A stretch of 39,537 nt of DNA from DASYVD01 sp050693035 (GTDB taxonomy: Bacteria > Actinomycetota > UBA4738 > CALAEC01): assembly GCA_050693035.1 (NCBI GenBank), contig JBOGWB010000031.1, positions 1 to 39,537 of the forward strand. The letters run 5' to 3'. Both the position numbers and the translations under genes were made by a program. Shown here one piece after another: positions 1 through 8,481 of this stretch (position 1 is the first letter of the stretch; every line of letters begins with the position of its first letter). Below the pieces are notes generated by a model. That model saw only the letters and a program-made list of their open reading frames with translations, was not told the DNA's origin and searched no databases.

Positions 1-11
1 ATCCTCCGGGA

Positions 12-1229
12 ATGGCCCGGCCGACGTTCGTCATCATCGGTGCCGGCCTGTGCGGCGGCGCCGCTGCCCAAACCCTCCGAGAGGAAGGTTTCGACGGCCG
101 CGTGATCCTGATGGGAGACGAACCGCACCTGCCCTACGAACGGCCCCCGCTCTCCAAGGAGTACCTGCGGGGCGAGCACGACAGGGACCGGCTGTTCGTG
201 CATCCCGAGAAGTGGTACTCGGAGCAGGGCGTCGATTCGCGCCTGGGGGTCCGGGCGACCGCGATCGACCTCACGGGACAGACGGTGGCACTCTCCGACG
301 GAGACCGTCTCTCCTTCGACTCGCTGCTGCTGGCCACGGGGGGCCGGCCCCGGCGGCTGGAGGGAGAGCCCTCGGAGCGCGTGCTCTACCTTCGGACCAT
401 CGAGGACGCCGACCGGATCCGCCAGCGATTGTCCCCTGGGGGAAGATTGATCGTGGTGGGCGCCGGGTTCATCGGCGCGGAGGTGGCGGCGTCGGCTCGA
501 AGGGTCGGCTCTGACGTCACGATGCTGGAGATGCTCGACGTTCCCCTGGCGAAGGTGCTCGGTGACGATCTCGGAAGGGTCTACGCGGCGATCCACCGAG
601 ACGAGGGAGTGGAGCTCCGTACGGGTGAAGGGGTGGAGGCGGTCGAGGAGCGAGCGGGCCGCGTCCTCGTTCGGACGACCAAGGGAGCCACCGTCGAGGG
701 CGACGCGGTGGTCGTCGGAGTAGGGATACAGCCCAACGCGGAGCTCGCGGACGCCGCGGGGCTTGAGCTCACCAACGGGATCGCCGTCGACGAGTTCTGC
801 CGTACGAGCCAAGAAAGCGTGTTCGCTGCGGGAGATGTCGCCGATCACTTCCATCCGGTGTTCGGGCGGCGCATCCGCGTCGAACACTTCGACAACGCGA
901 TCAAGCACGGAGTGGCGGCTGCGAGGAACATGCTCGGTCGCCAGGAGGCGTACGACGACCCCCACTGGTTCTGGTCTGATCAGTACGACTACAACCTCCA
1001 ATACGCGGGATTCGCCTCCGAGTGGGACGACATCGTCGTCCGCGGCTCTCTCGACGAGCGCGACTTCTCGGCGTTCTTCCTGAAAGGCGGGATGCTGCTG
1101 GCAGCGTTGGGGGTCAACCGTGGGCGGGATGTCCGGCGGGCCATGAAGTTGATCGCCGCTCGCGCGCGACCCGACCCCGGCAAGCTGAAGGACGAGGACG
1201 TGGATCTTCGAACACTGGTGCCGGAGTGA
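12..1229 (+). CDS. FAD-dependent NAD(P)H:ferredoxin/rubredoxin-type reductase
   Basis: This 405-residue flavoprotein probably moves electrons from NAD(P)H through FAD to a small iron-sulfur protein that serves an oxygenase or P450. Seen in the sequence: an N-terminal FAD-binding GAGLCGG (residues 10-16), a second Rossmann motif GAGFIG (150-155) for NAD(P)H, and the FAD-contacting VFAAGDVAD near 270-278. The last ~80 residues, starting near a YDYNLQYAG segment, look like the C-terminal reductase domain of BphA4-type ferredoxin reductases. The length is normal for that family. The ATG at 12 is directly followed by the FAD motif, so the protein looks complete although its promoter lies outside the window. 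No ferredoxin or oxygenase gene is next to it, so the partner is unknown. Assimilatory or coenzyme A-disulfide reductases are less likely because the Cys signatures are absent. Confidence 0.88.
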   Translation: MARPTFVIIGAGLCGGAAAQTLREEGFDGRVILMGDEPHLPYERPPLSKEYLRGEHDRDRLFVHPEKWYSEQGVDSRLGVRATAIDLTGQTVALSDGDRLSFDSLLLATGGRPRRLEGEPSERVLYLRTIEDADRIRQRLSPGGRLIVVGAGFIGAEVAASARRVGSDVTMLEMLDVPLAKVLGDDLGRVYAAIHRDEGVELRTGEGVEAVEERAGRVLVRTTKGATVEGDAVVVGVGIQPNAELADAAGLELTNGIAVDEFCRTSQESVFAAGDVADHFHPVFGRRIRVEHFDNAIKHGVAAARNMLGRQEAYDDPHWFWSDQYDYNLQYAGFASEWDDIVVRGSLDERDFSAFFLKGGMLLAALGVNRGRDVRRAMKLIAARARPDPGKLKDEDVDLRTLVPE

Positions 1230-1252
1230 CGGGCGCCGGCCGGAGCTTGGGA

Positions 1253-1276
1253 GTGCGCCGTCAACAGGCGGCGCGC
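1253..1276 (+). terminator. Hairpin after the flavoprotein gene
   Basis: Twenty-four bases after the stop codon lie GTGCGCCG and CGGCGCGC arms (one G-T wobble) around an 8-nt loop. There is no T tract, so this is a candidate factor-dependent or L-shaped terminator. Confidence 0.4.
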
Positions 1277-1285
1277 GGGACGTCG

Positions 1286-1315
1286 TTACGCGTCGCGGCA
1301 ATCAGCCGATACCAT
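1286..1315 (+). promoter_or_regulatory. Promoter of the alpha/beta hydrolase gene
   Basis: TTACGC (1286-1291) and TACCAT (1310-1315) are separated by 18 bp. The -10 box ends 8 nt before the ATG at 1324, which predicts a leaderless or nearly leaderless mRNA. Confidence 0.5.
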
Positions 1316-1323
1316 TGCAAGGG

Positions 1324-2241
1324 ATGAAGATCCGCCAGGTCGATCTGGGAGGCCCGGTCCGGTACGCGGACTTCGGCGGTGAGGGTCCCCCGATCGTGCT
1401 GGTCCACGGGCTCGGCGGCGCCCACGTGAACTGGATGGCCGCCGGGCCGCTGCTCGCGAAGCACGGCCGCGTCGTGGCGGTCGATCTCGCGGGGTTCGGC
1501 CTCACGCCCCGGGCCGGCCGCTCGGCGTCGGTCCACGCCAACGCGCGGCTCCTCGGGCAGTTCCTGGAAGAGGTCTCCGGAACTCCTGCCATCGTGGTCG
1601 GCAACTCGATGGGGGGGATGATCGGGATCCTCCAAGCGGCGGCTCGACCCGAGCGGGTGGCCGGGCTCGTGCTCGTGGACCCGGTCCTCCCGATGGCCGG
1701 GCGGCGGCCGGACCGATTGGTGCTGATGGCCTTCGCGGCGTACGCGGTTCCCGGCGTGGGGGAGCGCTTCGTGCGCAGCCGGGTGGCGGCGCTCGGCCCG
1801 GAGGGACTTGTCCGGGAGACGTTCCGCTACTGCTGCGCCGACGCGTCCTCGCTGCGAGAGGACATCGTCCGGGCGCACATCGAGTTCGCCCGTCTCCGAG
1901 AGCGCCAGCCCTGGGCGCAGCGGGCGTTCCTCCAGGGGGCGCGGTCTCTGGTGCGGCTGGTGCTGCGCCCGCGTGCCTACCGCTCCGTCATCCGTCGGGT
2001 GGAGGCTCCCACATTGCTCCTCCACGGGGCCCAGGACCGACTGGTGTCACTGCTTTCCGCTCGAGCGGCGGCGCGTCTTCGTCCCGACTGGACGTTCCGC
2101 GTCCTCGACGGCGTGGGTCACCTCGGCGAGCTCGAGGCGCCGGAACAATTCGCGGGGGCCGTGGACTCGTGGCTCGACGGACCGGGCCGCGCGGCCCTTG
2201 ACGCGGCATCCGACGCCGGGCCGAGAGCGGCCGCCGGCTAG
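1324..2241 (+). CDS. Alpha/beta hydrolase
   Basis: This is a 305-residue alpha/beta-hydrolase-fold enzyme of unknown substrate. Visible features are the oxyanion HG of LVHGLGG (residues 26-32), the nucleophile elbow GNSMGG with Ser95, the acid Asp238 in HGAQDR, and the catalytic His266 in GVGHLGE. The residues between the core strands (about 125-225) form a helical cap, as in lipases, esterases and haloalkane dehalogenase relatives. The ATG at 1324 is preferred over an in-frame TTG at 1315 because that TTG overlaps the -10 box TACCAT. The Ala/Gly-rich tail after residue 290 is probably disordered. The gene converges, 13 bp away, on a WS/DGAT gene, so a lipid-ester substrate is plausible but not shown. 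Confidence 0.85.
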   Translation: MKIRQVDLGGPVRYADFGGEGPPIVLVHGLGGAHVNWMAAGPLLAKHGRVVAVDLAGFGLTPRAGRSASVHANARLLGQFLEEVSGTPAIVVGNSMGGMIGILQAAARPERVAGLVLVDPVLPMAGRRPDRLVLMAFAAYAVPGVGERFVRSRVAALGPEGLVRETFRYCCADASSLREDIVRAHIEFARLRERQPWAQRAFLQGARSLVRLVLRPRAYRSVIRRVEAPTLLLHGAQDRLVSLLSARAAARLRPDWTFRVLDGVGHLGELEAPEQFAGAVDSWLDGPGRAALDAASDAGPRAAAG

Positions 2242-2254
2242 CGAACCTCACCCA

Positions 2255-3646
2255 CTATCGTCTGGCCGCCTTGGCCAACTCCTCGAAGGACTCGAGGAGG
2301 TTCCCGGCGAGGTCTTCGAGGTCTGGCACCGCCTCCCGGTCGGAGGTGAGGCCGAACCCCATCACTCCCGAGAGGCTGGTGACGGCGATCGAGAGGCCCA
2401 TCGTTGGCCCAAGAGGCATCACCGGGTACGTCGCCACCTGCCGGGCCCCGGCCAGGTACAGCGGAACCTGGGGCCCCGGAACGTTCGACACCACCAGGTT
2501 CGCCACCCGCTGCCGGGCCACCAGCCTCGCGGAGAGCGCGTGCAGGGTCGGCGGCGCCCACGTTCCCAATCCGATGAGGGCGGAAGCGGCCACCGCCTGA
2601 TGCCGGTATTTCAGTTCCCGCGTGGCCTCGGCGACCCGCCGGAGCCGGCCCGCCGCGCTCATGCGCCCCACCGGGAGGTCGACGAAGAACATGGACACCT
2701 GGTTGCCCAGAGCCATGCGCTGCGACCGGTCCCTGATTGATACGGGAACCAGGGCCCGGAGCGTCGCCCCTGAGGTCTTCTCCCCGCGTCCGCGCAGGAA
2801 GCGGTGGAGCGCTCCCGCCACGGTGGCCAGGACGACGTCGTTCACCGTCCCGCCGAGGGCGTTCTTCACCGCTCTGGCGTCGTCCACCTCGACCTCGGCC
2901 ATGGCGAACCGGCGGTTGGGCCCCACCGGGAGGTTGAACGGACCGGGCGGGGTAGGACCGGCCGAGACGAGGGAGGAGAGCCCGGTCAGGGTGCGACGGG
3001 TGATCTCCAGGGCCTCCTCCGGCGCCCGACGAAGGCGCTTCACCCCCAGGCCGATCGCCTGCAGCGGACGGGCGACCTGATCGGCCGCGGACCGAACGAG
3101 GAGCTCTCCCGTCGCCGGTTCCCGGGCCGGGTGCCATGGCGGAGGTGTCAGCTCCTGGGGCTCGGGGGTGAAATCGAACAGCACGCTGGCCAGGTCCATC
3201 CCGCTGATCCCGTCGATCAAGGCGTGGTGCGACTTTGCGAGCACAGCCACGTGCCCGCCCTCGAGCCCTTCGATGAAATGGAGCTCCCACAGCGGCCGGG
3301 AGCGGTCCAGCGGCCTGGACATGACCCTGCCCACGAGCTCGGCGAGCTCCCGGCGGCCTCCCGGCGGGCCCAGCGTGGCTCGCCGGAGGTGGAAGGAGAG
3401 GTCGAACCGCTCGTCGTCCACCCACGCCGGCTTCCCCACGGGAAGCGCTGGGAACTGCACCCGTTGCCGGAACCGGGGGACCAGGTGGATCCGCTGGGCC
3501 ACGAGCTGCTCGAGGACCTCGAACCGGAGCCGTCCGTCCGGTCGTACCGACGGGTCGAGGACGGCCAACCCGCCGACGTGCATGTGCACGCCCGGCGTCT
3601 CGAGGTACAGGAAGGAGGCATCCATGCCGGACAGCCGCTCGGCCAT
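2255..3646 (-). CDS. Wax ester synthase/acyl-CoA:diacylglycerol acyltransferase (WS/DGAT)
   Basis: This enzyme transfers acyl groups from acyl-CoA to diacylglycerol or fatty alcohols, making storage triacylglycerol or wax esters at the inner membrane and lipid bodies. The 463 residues match the family length. The catalytic HHxxxDG is seen as HHALIDG (140-146), preceded by the typical PLWELHFIEGLEGG. Near the C terminus SNVPGP matches the conserved family motif. The N terminus (ERLSGMDASFLYLE) is also typical, which supports the ATG at 3646. The gene lies 13 nt downstream of a histidine kinase gene in the same direction, so the two probably share a transcript. A non-storage role (for example in mycolate-like lipids) cannot be excluded, because actinobacteria usually carry several paralogues. 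Confidence 0.92.
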   Translation of the reverse strand: MAERLSGMDASFLYLETPGVHMHVGGLAVLDPSVRPDGRLRFEVLEQLVAQRIHLVPRFRQRVQFPALPVGKPAWVDDERFDLSFHLRRATLGPPGGRRELAELVGRVMSRPLDRSRPLWELHFIEGLEGGHVAVLAKSHHALIDGISGMDLASVLFDFTPEPQELTPPPWHPAREPATGELLVRSAADQVARPLQAIGLGVKRLRRAPEEALEITRRTLTGLSSLVSAGPTPPGPFNLPVGPNRRFAMAEVEVDDARAVKNALGGTVNDVVLATVAGALHRFLRGRGEKTSGATLRALVPVSIRDRSQRMALGNQVSMFFVDLPVGRMSAAGRLRRVAEATRELKYRHQAVAASALIGLGTWAPPTLHALSARLVARQRVANLVVSNVPGPQVPLYLAGARQVATYPVMPLGPTMGLSIAVTSLSGVMGFGLTSDREAVPDLEDLAGNLLESFEELAKAARR

Positions 3647-3659
3647 GACGACTCCGAGC

Positions 3660-4985
3660 CTATCGCGTGGCGGGCAGGGTGACCCGGAAACAGGCCCCCC
3701 GGGGCTCCGTGGGGAGGTACGCGACCCCCCCGCCGTGCGCCTCCGCCAGCGCCCTCACGATGGCGAGCCCGAAGCCGACCGACTCGCCGCTCTGCTCGGT
3801 GCGGAACGGCTCGAAGAGGCTCTCCCGCTCGTCCCTCGGCACACCCGGGCCCGCGTCCAGGAAGTCCATCGTGACGAACCCGTTCGCCCGCCGCCCCTCG
3901 ATGACGAACGGCGGCGCTCCATGTTGGATCGCGTTCATGGCCAGGTTCACCACGATCTGCTCGAAACGGCCGGGGTCGGCCATGATCTCAACGTCGGGCT
4001 CGATGCGGATCTCGAACCGCTCGTCCCGGTCCGCGTAAGAGAGGGCCCGCTCGACGGCCTCTCGGACCAGGATGCGCTGGAGGTGGAGCTCCATCCTCCC
4101 GGTCTCCAGCCGAGCCAGGTCGAGCAGGTCGATGGCCAGCCGCTCCATCCGGGCGGCCTGGTGCTCGGCGGCCCGGAGCAGCTCCTTGACGGTTTCATCC
4201 GACAGCCGCTCGGGGTGGGCCATGAGCATCCGGAGCGTGCCCCGGATGGTGAACAGTGGGTTGCGGACGTCGTGAGCGAGCGTCGAGACGAGGTTCGACC
4301 GCAGCTCGTCGACCCGCCGCAGCTGCGCCAGGGCGTCCTGGAGCCGGGAGTGCTGCTGCCTGAGATTTCGGGCCATGAGGCCCGCGACCAACGCGATCAG
4401 CAGGGCCAGGCCCATCCGGAAGGTGATGCTGTTCCATTCGAGGAGGTAGTCGTACCGGGTGGAGCCCCAGACCTCCCGCAGCGTGTACAGGCCCGTGACC
4501 GCTGCCCACGTGCCGAGCGACCCCGGCAGCTGGAACCGGATCGCTCCTTCGAGCGGGAGAACGTACAGGATCGCCCACAGCGCCGAGACCTGGTCGAACG
4601 CGTACAGGAAGACGAACCCCGAGGCCACCAGGATGTCCAGCGCCAGGATCGCCAGTGAGAGGCGGCGCATCCGGCGGAGGGTTCCCGTCCGCCGAACGGC
4701 CACCCAGATCACCAGGTTCACCAGGGCGAGGGCCCCGGCGAGGGCCAGGCCCGTCGCCTCCACGCCGGGTGGGTAGGGCATCGCCGAGTACACCAGCACC
4801 TGAGCGAAGGCGAACACGGCGGCCAGCGCGCGCACCAGGACCATCACCTGCTCGGATCTCCTCAGGTCCTCGAGGCGGGTAGCCTCGAACTCCGCGGCCT
4901 CCCGGATGGTCACCGGGTGCGACGGAGACCCCTCGGGGGGGCGCCCACCCACGCGGGCCACCGGGACCGCCGAGCGCTGGTCCAT
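3660..4985 (-). CDS. Membrane-bound sensor histidine kinase
   Basis: This is a 441-residue two-component sensor kinase with no recognisable periplasmic domain. Residues ~48-206 contain about five or six hydrophobic helices, which suggests sensing within the membrane. After a short coiled segment come the H-box TLAHDVRNPL (His238), the N-box NLAMNAIQHG (347-356), the G1 box DAGPGVP (377-383), an FEPF F-box and the G2 box GFGLAI. The open frame continues upstream. I place the start at the ATG at 4985 because a TATGAT -10 box (4996-5001, minus strand) ends 10 nt before it; a second ATG at 5000 overlaps that box. No response regulator is adjacent. The next gene is a WS/DGAT, so a link to storage lipid is possible. 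HDVRNP instead of HELRTP is an acceptable HisKA variant. Confidence 0.85.
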   Translation of the reverse strand: MDQRSAVPVARVGGRPPEGSPSHPVTIREAAEFEATRLEDLRRSEQVMVLVRALAAVFAFAQVLVYSAMPYPPGVEATGLALAGALALVNLVIWVAVRRTGTLRRMRRLSLAILALDILVASGFVFLYAFDQVSALWAILYVLPLEGAIRFQLPGSLGTWAAVTGLYTLREVWGSTRYDYLLEWNSITFRMGLALLIALVAGLMARNLRQQHSRLQDALAQLRRVDELRSNLVSTLAHDVRNPLFTIRGTLRMLMAHPERLSDETVKELLRAAEHQAARMERLAIDLLDLARLETGRMELHLQRILVREAVERALSYADRDERFEIRIEPDVEIMADPGRFEQIVVNLAMNAIQHGAPPFVIEGRRANGFVTMDFLDAGPGVPRDERESLFEPFRTEQSGESVGFGLAIVRALAEAHGGGVAYLPTEPRGACFRVTLPATR

Positions 4986-4995
4986 GGCGCGCCGA

Positions 4996-5001
4996 ATCAT
5001 A
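4996..5001 (-). promoter_or_regulatory. -10 box of the histidine kinase gene
   Basis: TATGAT on the minus strand ends 10 nt before the chosen ATG at 4985. It lies in the 106-bp region shared with the divergent glycosyltransferase gene. Confidence 0.4.
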
Positions 5002-5075
5002 CGTCCAATCTGTCGGACTTCGCGCGGGTTCGGGTTCCTCAGGGGACGTTCCTTTCCTTCGGCGCTCGGCCTCCG

Positions 5076-5081
5076 TACCCT
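5076..5081 (+). promoter_or_regulatory. -10 box of the glycosyltransferase gene
   Basis: TACCCT ends 10 nt before the ATG at 5092, in the usual position for short-leader genes in this window. I do not see a clear -35 box. Confidence 0.35.
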
Positions 5082-5091
5082 GGTGCTTCGC

Positions 5092-6612
5092 ATGCGGATC
5101 CTGCTCTGGCACGGCTGGTTGCTGTCGGGAACCGGCTCCAATATCTACGCCGCCCGCACGGCCGAGGTGTACCGCGCGCGCGGCCACCAGGTGGTCCTCC
5201 TCTGTCAAGAGGACCACCCACAGGAAGCGAGCTTCGTCGACGAGTGGGGGACCGTCGGGGCCGGTGGTGTTTCCGAGACCCGGCCGACGGCGGCGGAGCC
5301 GGCTCCCGGCAGGGTGGTCCTCCTCCGCCCCGAGATCGGCGAGCTCCTGCCGGTGTTCGTGCTCGACGAGTACGAGGGCTTCGTGGTCAAGCGGTTCCTC
5401 GACCTGACCGACGACGAGCTGGACCGGTACCTGGAGCGCAACGTGGCGGCGCTGGAGGCCGCGGTCCGGTGGCATCGTCCCGAAGTCGTGGTGGCCGGAC
5501 ATGCCGTCCCGGGGGCCGTGGTCGCTGCCAGGGCCCTGGGGGGGCGGGGATTCGTGGCCAAGGTCCACGGCAGCGACCTCGAGTACTGCATCCGTCACCA
5601 GGATCGCTACCTGCGTCTGGCTCGGGAGGGACTGGAAGCGGCGACCGCCGTGACCGGAGGAAGCGACGACGTGCTCTCCCGCACGGCCGAGCTCGTCCCC
5701 GGCGTTGCCGGCCGCCTCCGCAAGGTGCCTCCCGGGGTGGAGGTGGGTCGGTTCCGGCCGAAGCCCCGGCGGGAGGCGCTCCAGGAGGCCGCGGCACTGC
5801 TGGTACGGAACCCCGACACGGCCCGAGGACGCCCCGACGACCTCGACGGCAAGGTCGCCGAGCTGCTGGCGGCGCGGGACGCCGCCGGGCTCGACGCGCT
5901 GGCGCGGACCTACGACCAGCGGGTTCCCGACCCCGGTGCGGCTGAGCGGTTGCAGGCCCTGGCCAGCCGCGGGGGCCCCGTGGTCGGGTACCTCGGGAAG
6001 CTCATCCCCCAGAAGGGCGTGGAGCGGATGATCGAGGCCGTGGCGCTCCTCCCCGGAGACGTCTCTGGGCTGGTGGTGGGGTTCGGCACGCACCGGGACT
6101 GGCTCGCCGCCGTGGTGGGGGCGCTCGACGGCAGCGACACGGAGGGCTTCGACTGGCTCAGGCGGCGGCTCGGGTTGGAGCTCCACGGCGCCGAGGTGAC
6201 CGCGGTGAGGGGACTGGGGGGCCGGATCGTCTTCACGGGACGGCTCGATCACCGGTATGCCCCCCTGGCCATGGCCGCGATGGACGTGATGGTGGTGCCC
6301 TCGACGCTGGCGGAGGCCTTCGGCATGGTGGCGGCGGAGGCCGCCGCGGCGGGGGCGTTGCCCCTGGTGGCCCGCCACTCGGCCCTCGCTGAGGTCGCCG
6401 GGGCTCTGGAGGAAGCCCTGGGGCGGCCGGGGTTGCTCTCCTTCGAGGGCGGCGAGGGCGCGGCCAGGCGGGTGGCCGATTCCGTCCGGCGCATCCTGGA
6501 GCTCGATCCAGCCCAGCGGGCGGAGCTCGGGGAGGCGGTCAGTCGGTTCGTGGCGACGGAGTGGACGTGGGAGCGCACCTCAGAGCGCCTCCTGGAGGCG
6601 GCCGCGGGCTGA
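5092..6612 (+). CDS. GT4-family glycosyltransferase
   Basis: This 506-residue GT-B-fold enzyme transfers sugar from a nucleotide-sugar donor to an unknown acceptor, probably on the cytoplasmic face. The N-terminal half starts like retaining glycosyltransferases (MRILLWHGWLLSGTGSN) and has KVHGSDLE (157-164). The C-terminal half has the donor-site start GYLGKLIPQKGVERMIEA (299-316) and the E-x7-E signature with Glu408 and Glu416 in STLAEAFGMVAAE. The open frame extends upstream, but the ATG at 5092 is followed at once by the first Rossmann strand and preceded by a -10 box. Residues ~225-290 are an unusual Ala/Arg/Asp-rich insertion between the two domains. No other glycan genes are adjacent, so the product is unknown. 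Confidence 0.85.
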   Translation: MRILLWHGWLLSGTGSNIYAARTAEVYRARGHQVVLLCQEDHPQEASFVDEWGTVGAGGVSETRPTAAEPAPGRVVLLRPEIGELLPVFVLDEYEGFVVKRFLDLTDDELDRYLERNVAALEAAVRWHRPEVVVAGHAVPGAVVAARALGGRGFVAKVHGSDLEYCIRHQDRYLRLAREGLEAATAVTGGSDDVLSRTAELVPGVAGRLRKVPPGVEVGRFRPKPRREALQEAAALLVRNPDTARGRPDDLDGKVAELLAARDAAGLDALARTYDQRVPDPGAAERLQALASRGGPVVGYLGKLIPQKGVERMIEAVALLPGDVSGLVVGFGTHRDWLAAVVGALDGSDTEGFDWLRRRLGLELHGAEVTAVRGLGGRIVFTGRLDHRYAPLAMAAMDVMVVPSTLAEAFGMVAAEAAAAGALPLVARHSALAEVAGALEEALGRPGLLSFEGGEGAARRVADSVRRILELDPAQRAELGEAVSRFVATEWTWERTSERLLEAAAG

Positions 6613-6617
6613 CCGGC

Positions 6618-6643
6618 CGCCCCCAACAGCGCGGACGGGGGCG
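6618..6643 (+). terminator. Hairpin after the glycosyltransferase gene
   Basis: A perfect CGCCCCC / GGGGGCG stem encloses a 12-nt loop, starting 6 nt after the stop codon. No T tract follows, so it may act as a factor-dependent terminator or RNA-stabilising hairpin. Confidence 0.45.
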
Positions 6644-6744
6644 TTCGGCCGACCGGCTAGTCAGGACGGACTACGCAAACCGTGCATAGATGGCTACGAC
6701 GGGGCATTACGAGAACACGGAATCCTTCCGATAGTCCGTGTGAG

Positions 6745-8415
6745 ATGGTACTGGGAAGAACTCCCTACGGCCCGGACACCGCTGTCGGGCAGGGGCGCGG
6801 CTCCCCGGCCGCCCCCGTCGAACCGGCTCGGCCTGAGTCCGCGACCGAGGCCGAGCTGGAGCGGTCCCTCTCCCTCCTGCGGGGCACCCTGGAGTCCACC
6901 ACCGACGGGATCCTGGTCGTGGACGAGGAGGGACGGATCGTCACCTACAACCGGCAGTTCCTCCAGATGTGGCGGATCCCCGAGGAGGTCATGAGCTCCG
7001 GGGACGACCGGGCCATCGTCTACGTCCTCGATCAGTTGACCGACCCCGAAGGGTTCCAGGCGAAGATCAAGGAGCTGTACGCGCACCCCGAGGCCGAGAG
7101 CTACGACGTCCTGGAGTTCAAGGACGGCCGGATCTTCGAGCGCTACTCGAAGCCCCATCGGATCGGGGGGCTCGGCCTGGGGCGCGTGTGGAGCTTCCGC
7201 GACACCACCGAGCGCAGGCGCGCTGACGAGGCGCTCAGGGCAGCCGAGCAGAAGTACCGGGCTCTGGTCGAGGGCATCCCCGCCGTGGTGTACATGGCCG
7301 AGTTCGGGACCAGCGGGCCGTGGCGCTACGTGAGCCCGAGGATCGAGCAGGTTCTTGGGTTCACCCCCGAGGAATGGATGGCCGACTCGGGCATCTGGTA
7401 CGAGCGCATCCACCCTGAGGACCGGGAGGTCGCCGCGGTGACCGAGGCGCACACCCGCACCACGGGAGAGCCGCTCGGGGTGGAGTACCGGATGATGGCC
7501 CGCGACGGACGGGTGGTGTGGGTCCGGGACGAGGCGGTTGTGGTTCGTGACGACGACGGCCGGCCCCTCTTCCTTCAGGGGTTTATGTACGACGTCACCG
7601 ACCGGAAGCAGGCGGAAGAGGAGCTTCGGCGGCAGAAGGAAGAGCTCGCGGCGCTGCACGACACGGCCAGGGAGGTTCAGGAGGCGCTGCGCCAGGCCTA
7701 CGAACGGGAGCGGGACACGGCCGAGCGGCTGAGGACCGTGGATGAGATGAAGAACGCGTTCATGGCCGCCGTCTCGCACGAGCTGCGAACACCGTTGTCC
7801 TCGATCCTGGGCTTCGCCCTGACCCTGGACCGCGAGGAGATGACCCTGGAGCCGGGGGAGAGCAGGGAGATCCTCCGTCGCCTGGCCAAGAACGCCCGGA
7901 AGCTGGAGCGACTCCTCTCCGACCTCCTGGACCTGGACCGGCTGACCCGCGGCATCGTGGAGCCGCGACGCCGGCTGACCGACGTGGGGGCCCTGGTCCG
8001 CAGGGCCGTGGACGAGTGCGACTTCCTGGGCGGGCGAGAGATTCGGGTCGAGGCGGATCACCTCCTGGTGTCGATCGACGGCCCCAAAGTCGAGCGGATC
8101 GTGGAGAACCTCCTGGCGAACGCGGCGAAGCACACCCCGCCGGACACCCTGGTTTGGGTACGCGTCGCTCCGGTGGACGACGGGGTGCTCCTGATGGTCG
8201 AGGATGCGGGCCCGGGCGTTCCCGAAACGCTCAAGTCTTCGATCTTCGACCCCTTCAGCCACGGCACGCCGCTCACTCATTCTCCCGGGACGGGGATCGG
8301 ACTCTCGCTCGTTGCTCGATTCGCAGAGCTGCACAACGGACGAGCGTGGGTGGAGGATCGCCCCGGTGGCGGTGCCTCGTTCCGCGTCTTCCTTCCCGCC
8401 GGCTCGGCCGCCTGA
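6745..8415 (+). CDS. Cytoplasmic double-PAS sensor histidine kinase
   Basis: This is a 556-residue soluble sensor kinase without membrane segments. Two PAS domains are visible: residues ~45-158 (STTDGILVVDEEG, ending FRDTTERRRA) and ~168-290 (WRYVSPRIEQVLGFTPEEW, ending YDVTDRKQAEEE, a PAS-PAC). A coiled coil (~290-335) leads to the H-box VSHELRTPLSSI (His345), N-box ENLLANAAKH (Asn455, Asn459), G1 DAGPGVP and G2 GTGIGLS. The frame is open upstream to a GTG at 6682. I prefer the ATG at 6745 because GATAGT (6730-6735) lies 9 nt before it and the extra 21 residues look non-coding. No response regulator is nearby, so it is an orphan kinase. PAS ligands could be haem, flavin or small molecules; the sequence does not tell. 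Confidence 0.88.
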   Translation: MVLGRTPYGPDTAVGQGRGSPAAPVEPARPESATEAELERSLSLLRGTLESTTDGILVVDEEGRIVTYNRQFLQMWRIPEEVMSSGDDRAIVYVLDQLTDPEGFQAKIKELYAHPEAESYDVLEFKDGRIFERYSKPHRIGGLGLGRVWSFRDTTERRRADEALRAAEQKYRALVEGIPAVVYMAEFGTSGPWRYVSPRIEQVLGFTPEEWMADSGIWYERIHPEDREVAAVTEAHTRTTGEPLGVEYRMMARDGRVVWVRDEAVVVRDDDGRPLFLQGFMYDVTDRKQAEEELRRQKEELAALHDTAREVQEALRQAYERERDTAERLRTVDEMKNAFMAAVSHELRTPLSSILGFALTLDREEMTLEPGESREILRRLAKNARKLERLLSDLLDLDRLTRGIVEPRRRLTDVGALVRRAVDECDFLGGREIRVEADHLLVSIDGPKVERIVENLLANAAKHTPPDTLVWVRVAPVDDGVLLMVEDAGPGVPETLKSSIFDPFSHGTPLTHSPGTGIGLSLVARFAELHNGRAWVEDRPGGGASFRVFLPAGSAA

Positions 8416-8466
8416 GCCACACACAAGACGGGCACCGACCCGCCCTCACCTTCCGGCCGGCTCCCG

Positions 8467-8472
8467 TAGCAT
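8467..8472 (+). promoter_or_regulatory. -10 box of the beta-propeller gene
   Basis: TAGCAT ends 9 nt before the ATG at 8482, which predicts a leaderless or very short leader. A -35 box is not evident. Confidence 0.4.
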
Positions 8473-8481
8473 GGCGGCGTC

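Noticed and set aside
4195..6378. 727-codon frame on the minus strand
   Set aside because: It lies antisense to the glycosyltransferase and in another frame of the kinase; both real genes have full motif sets and the frame's translation is low-complexity Pro/Arg/Gly/His.
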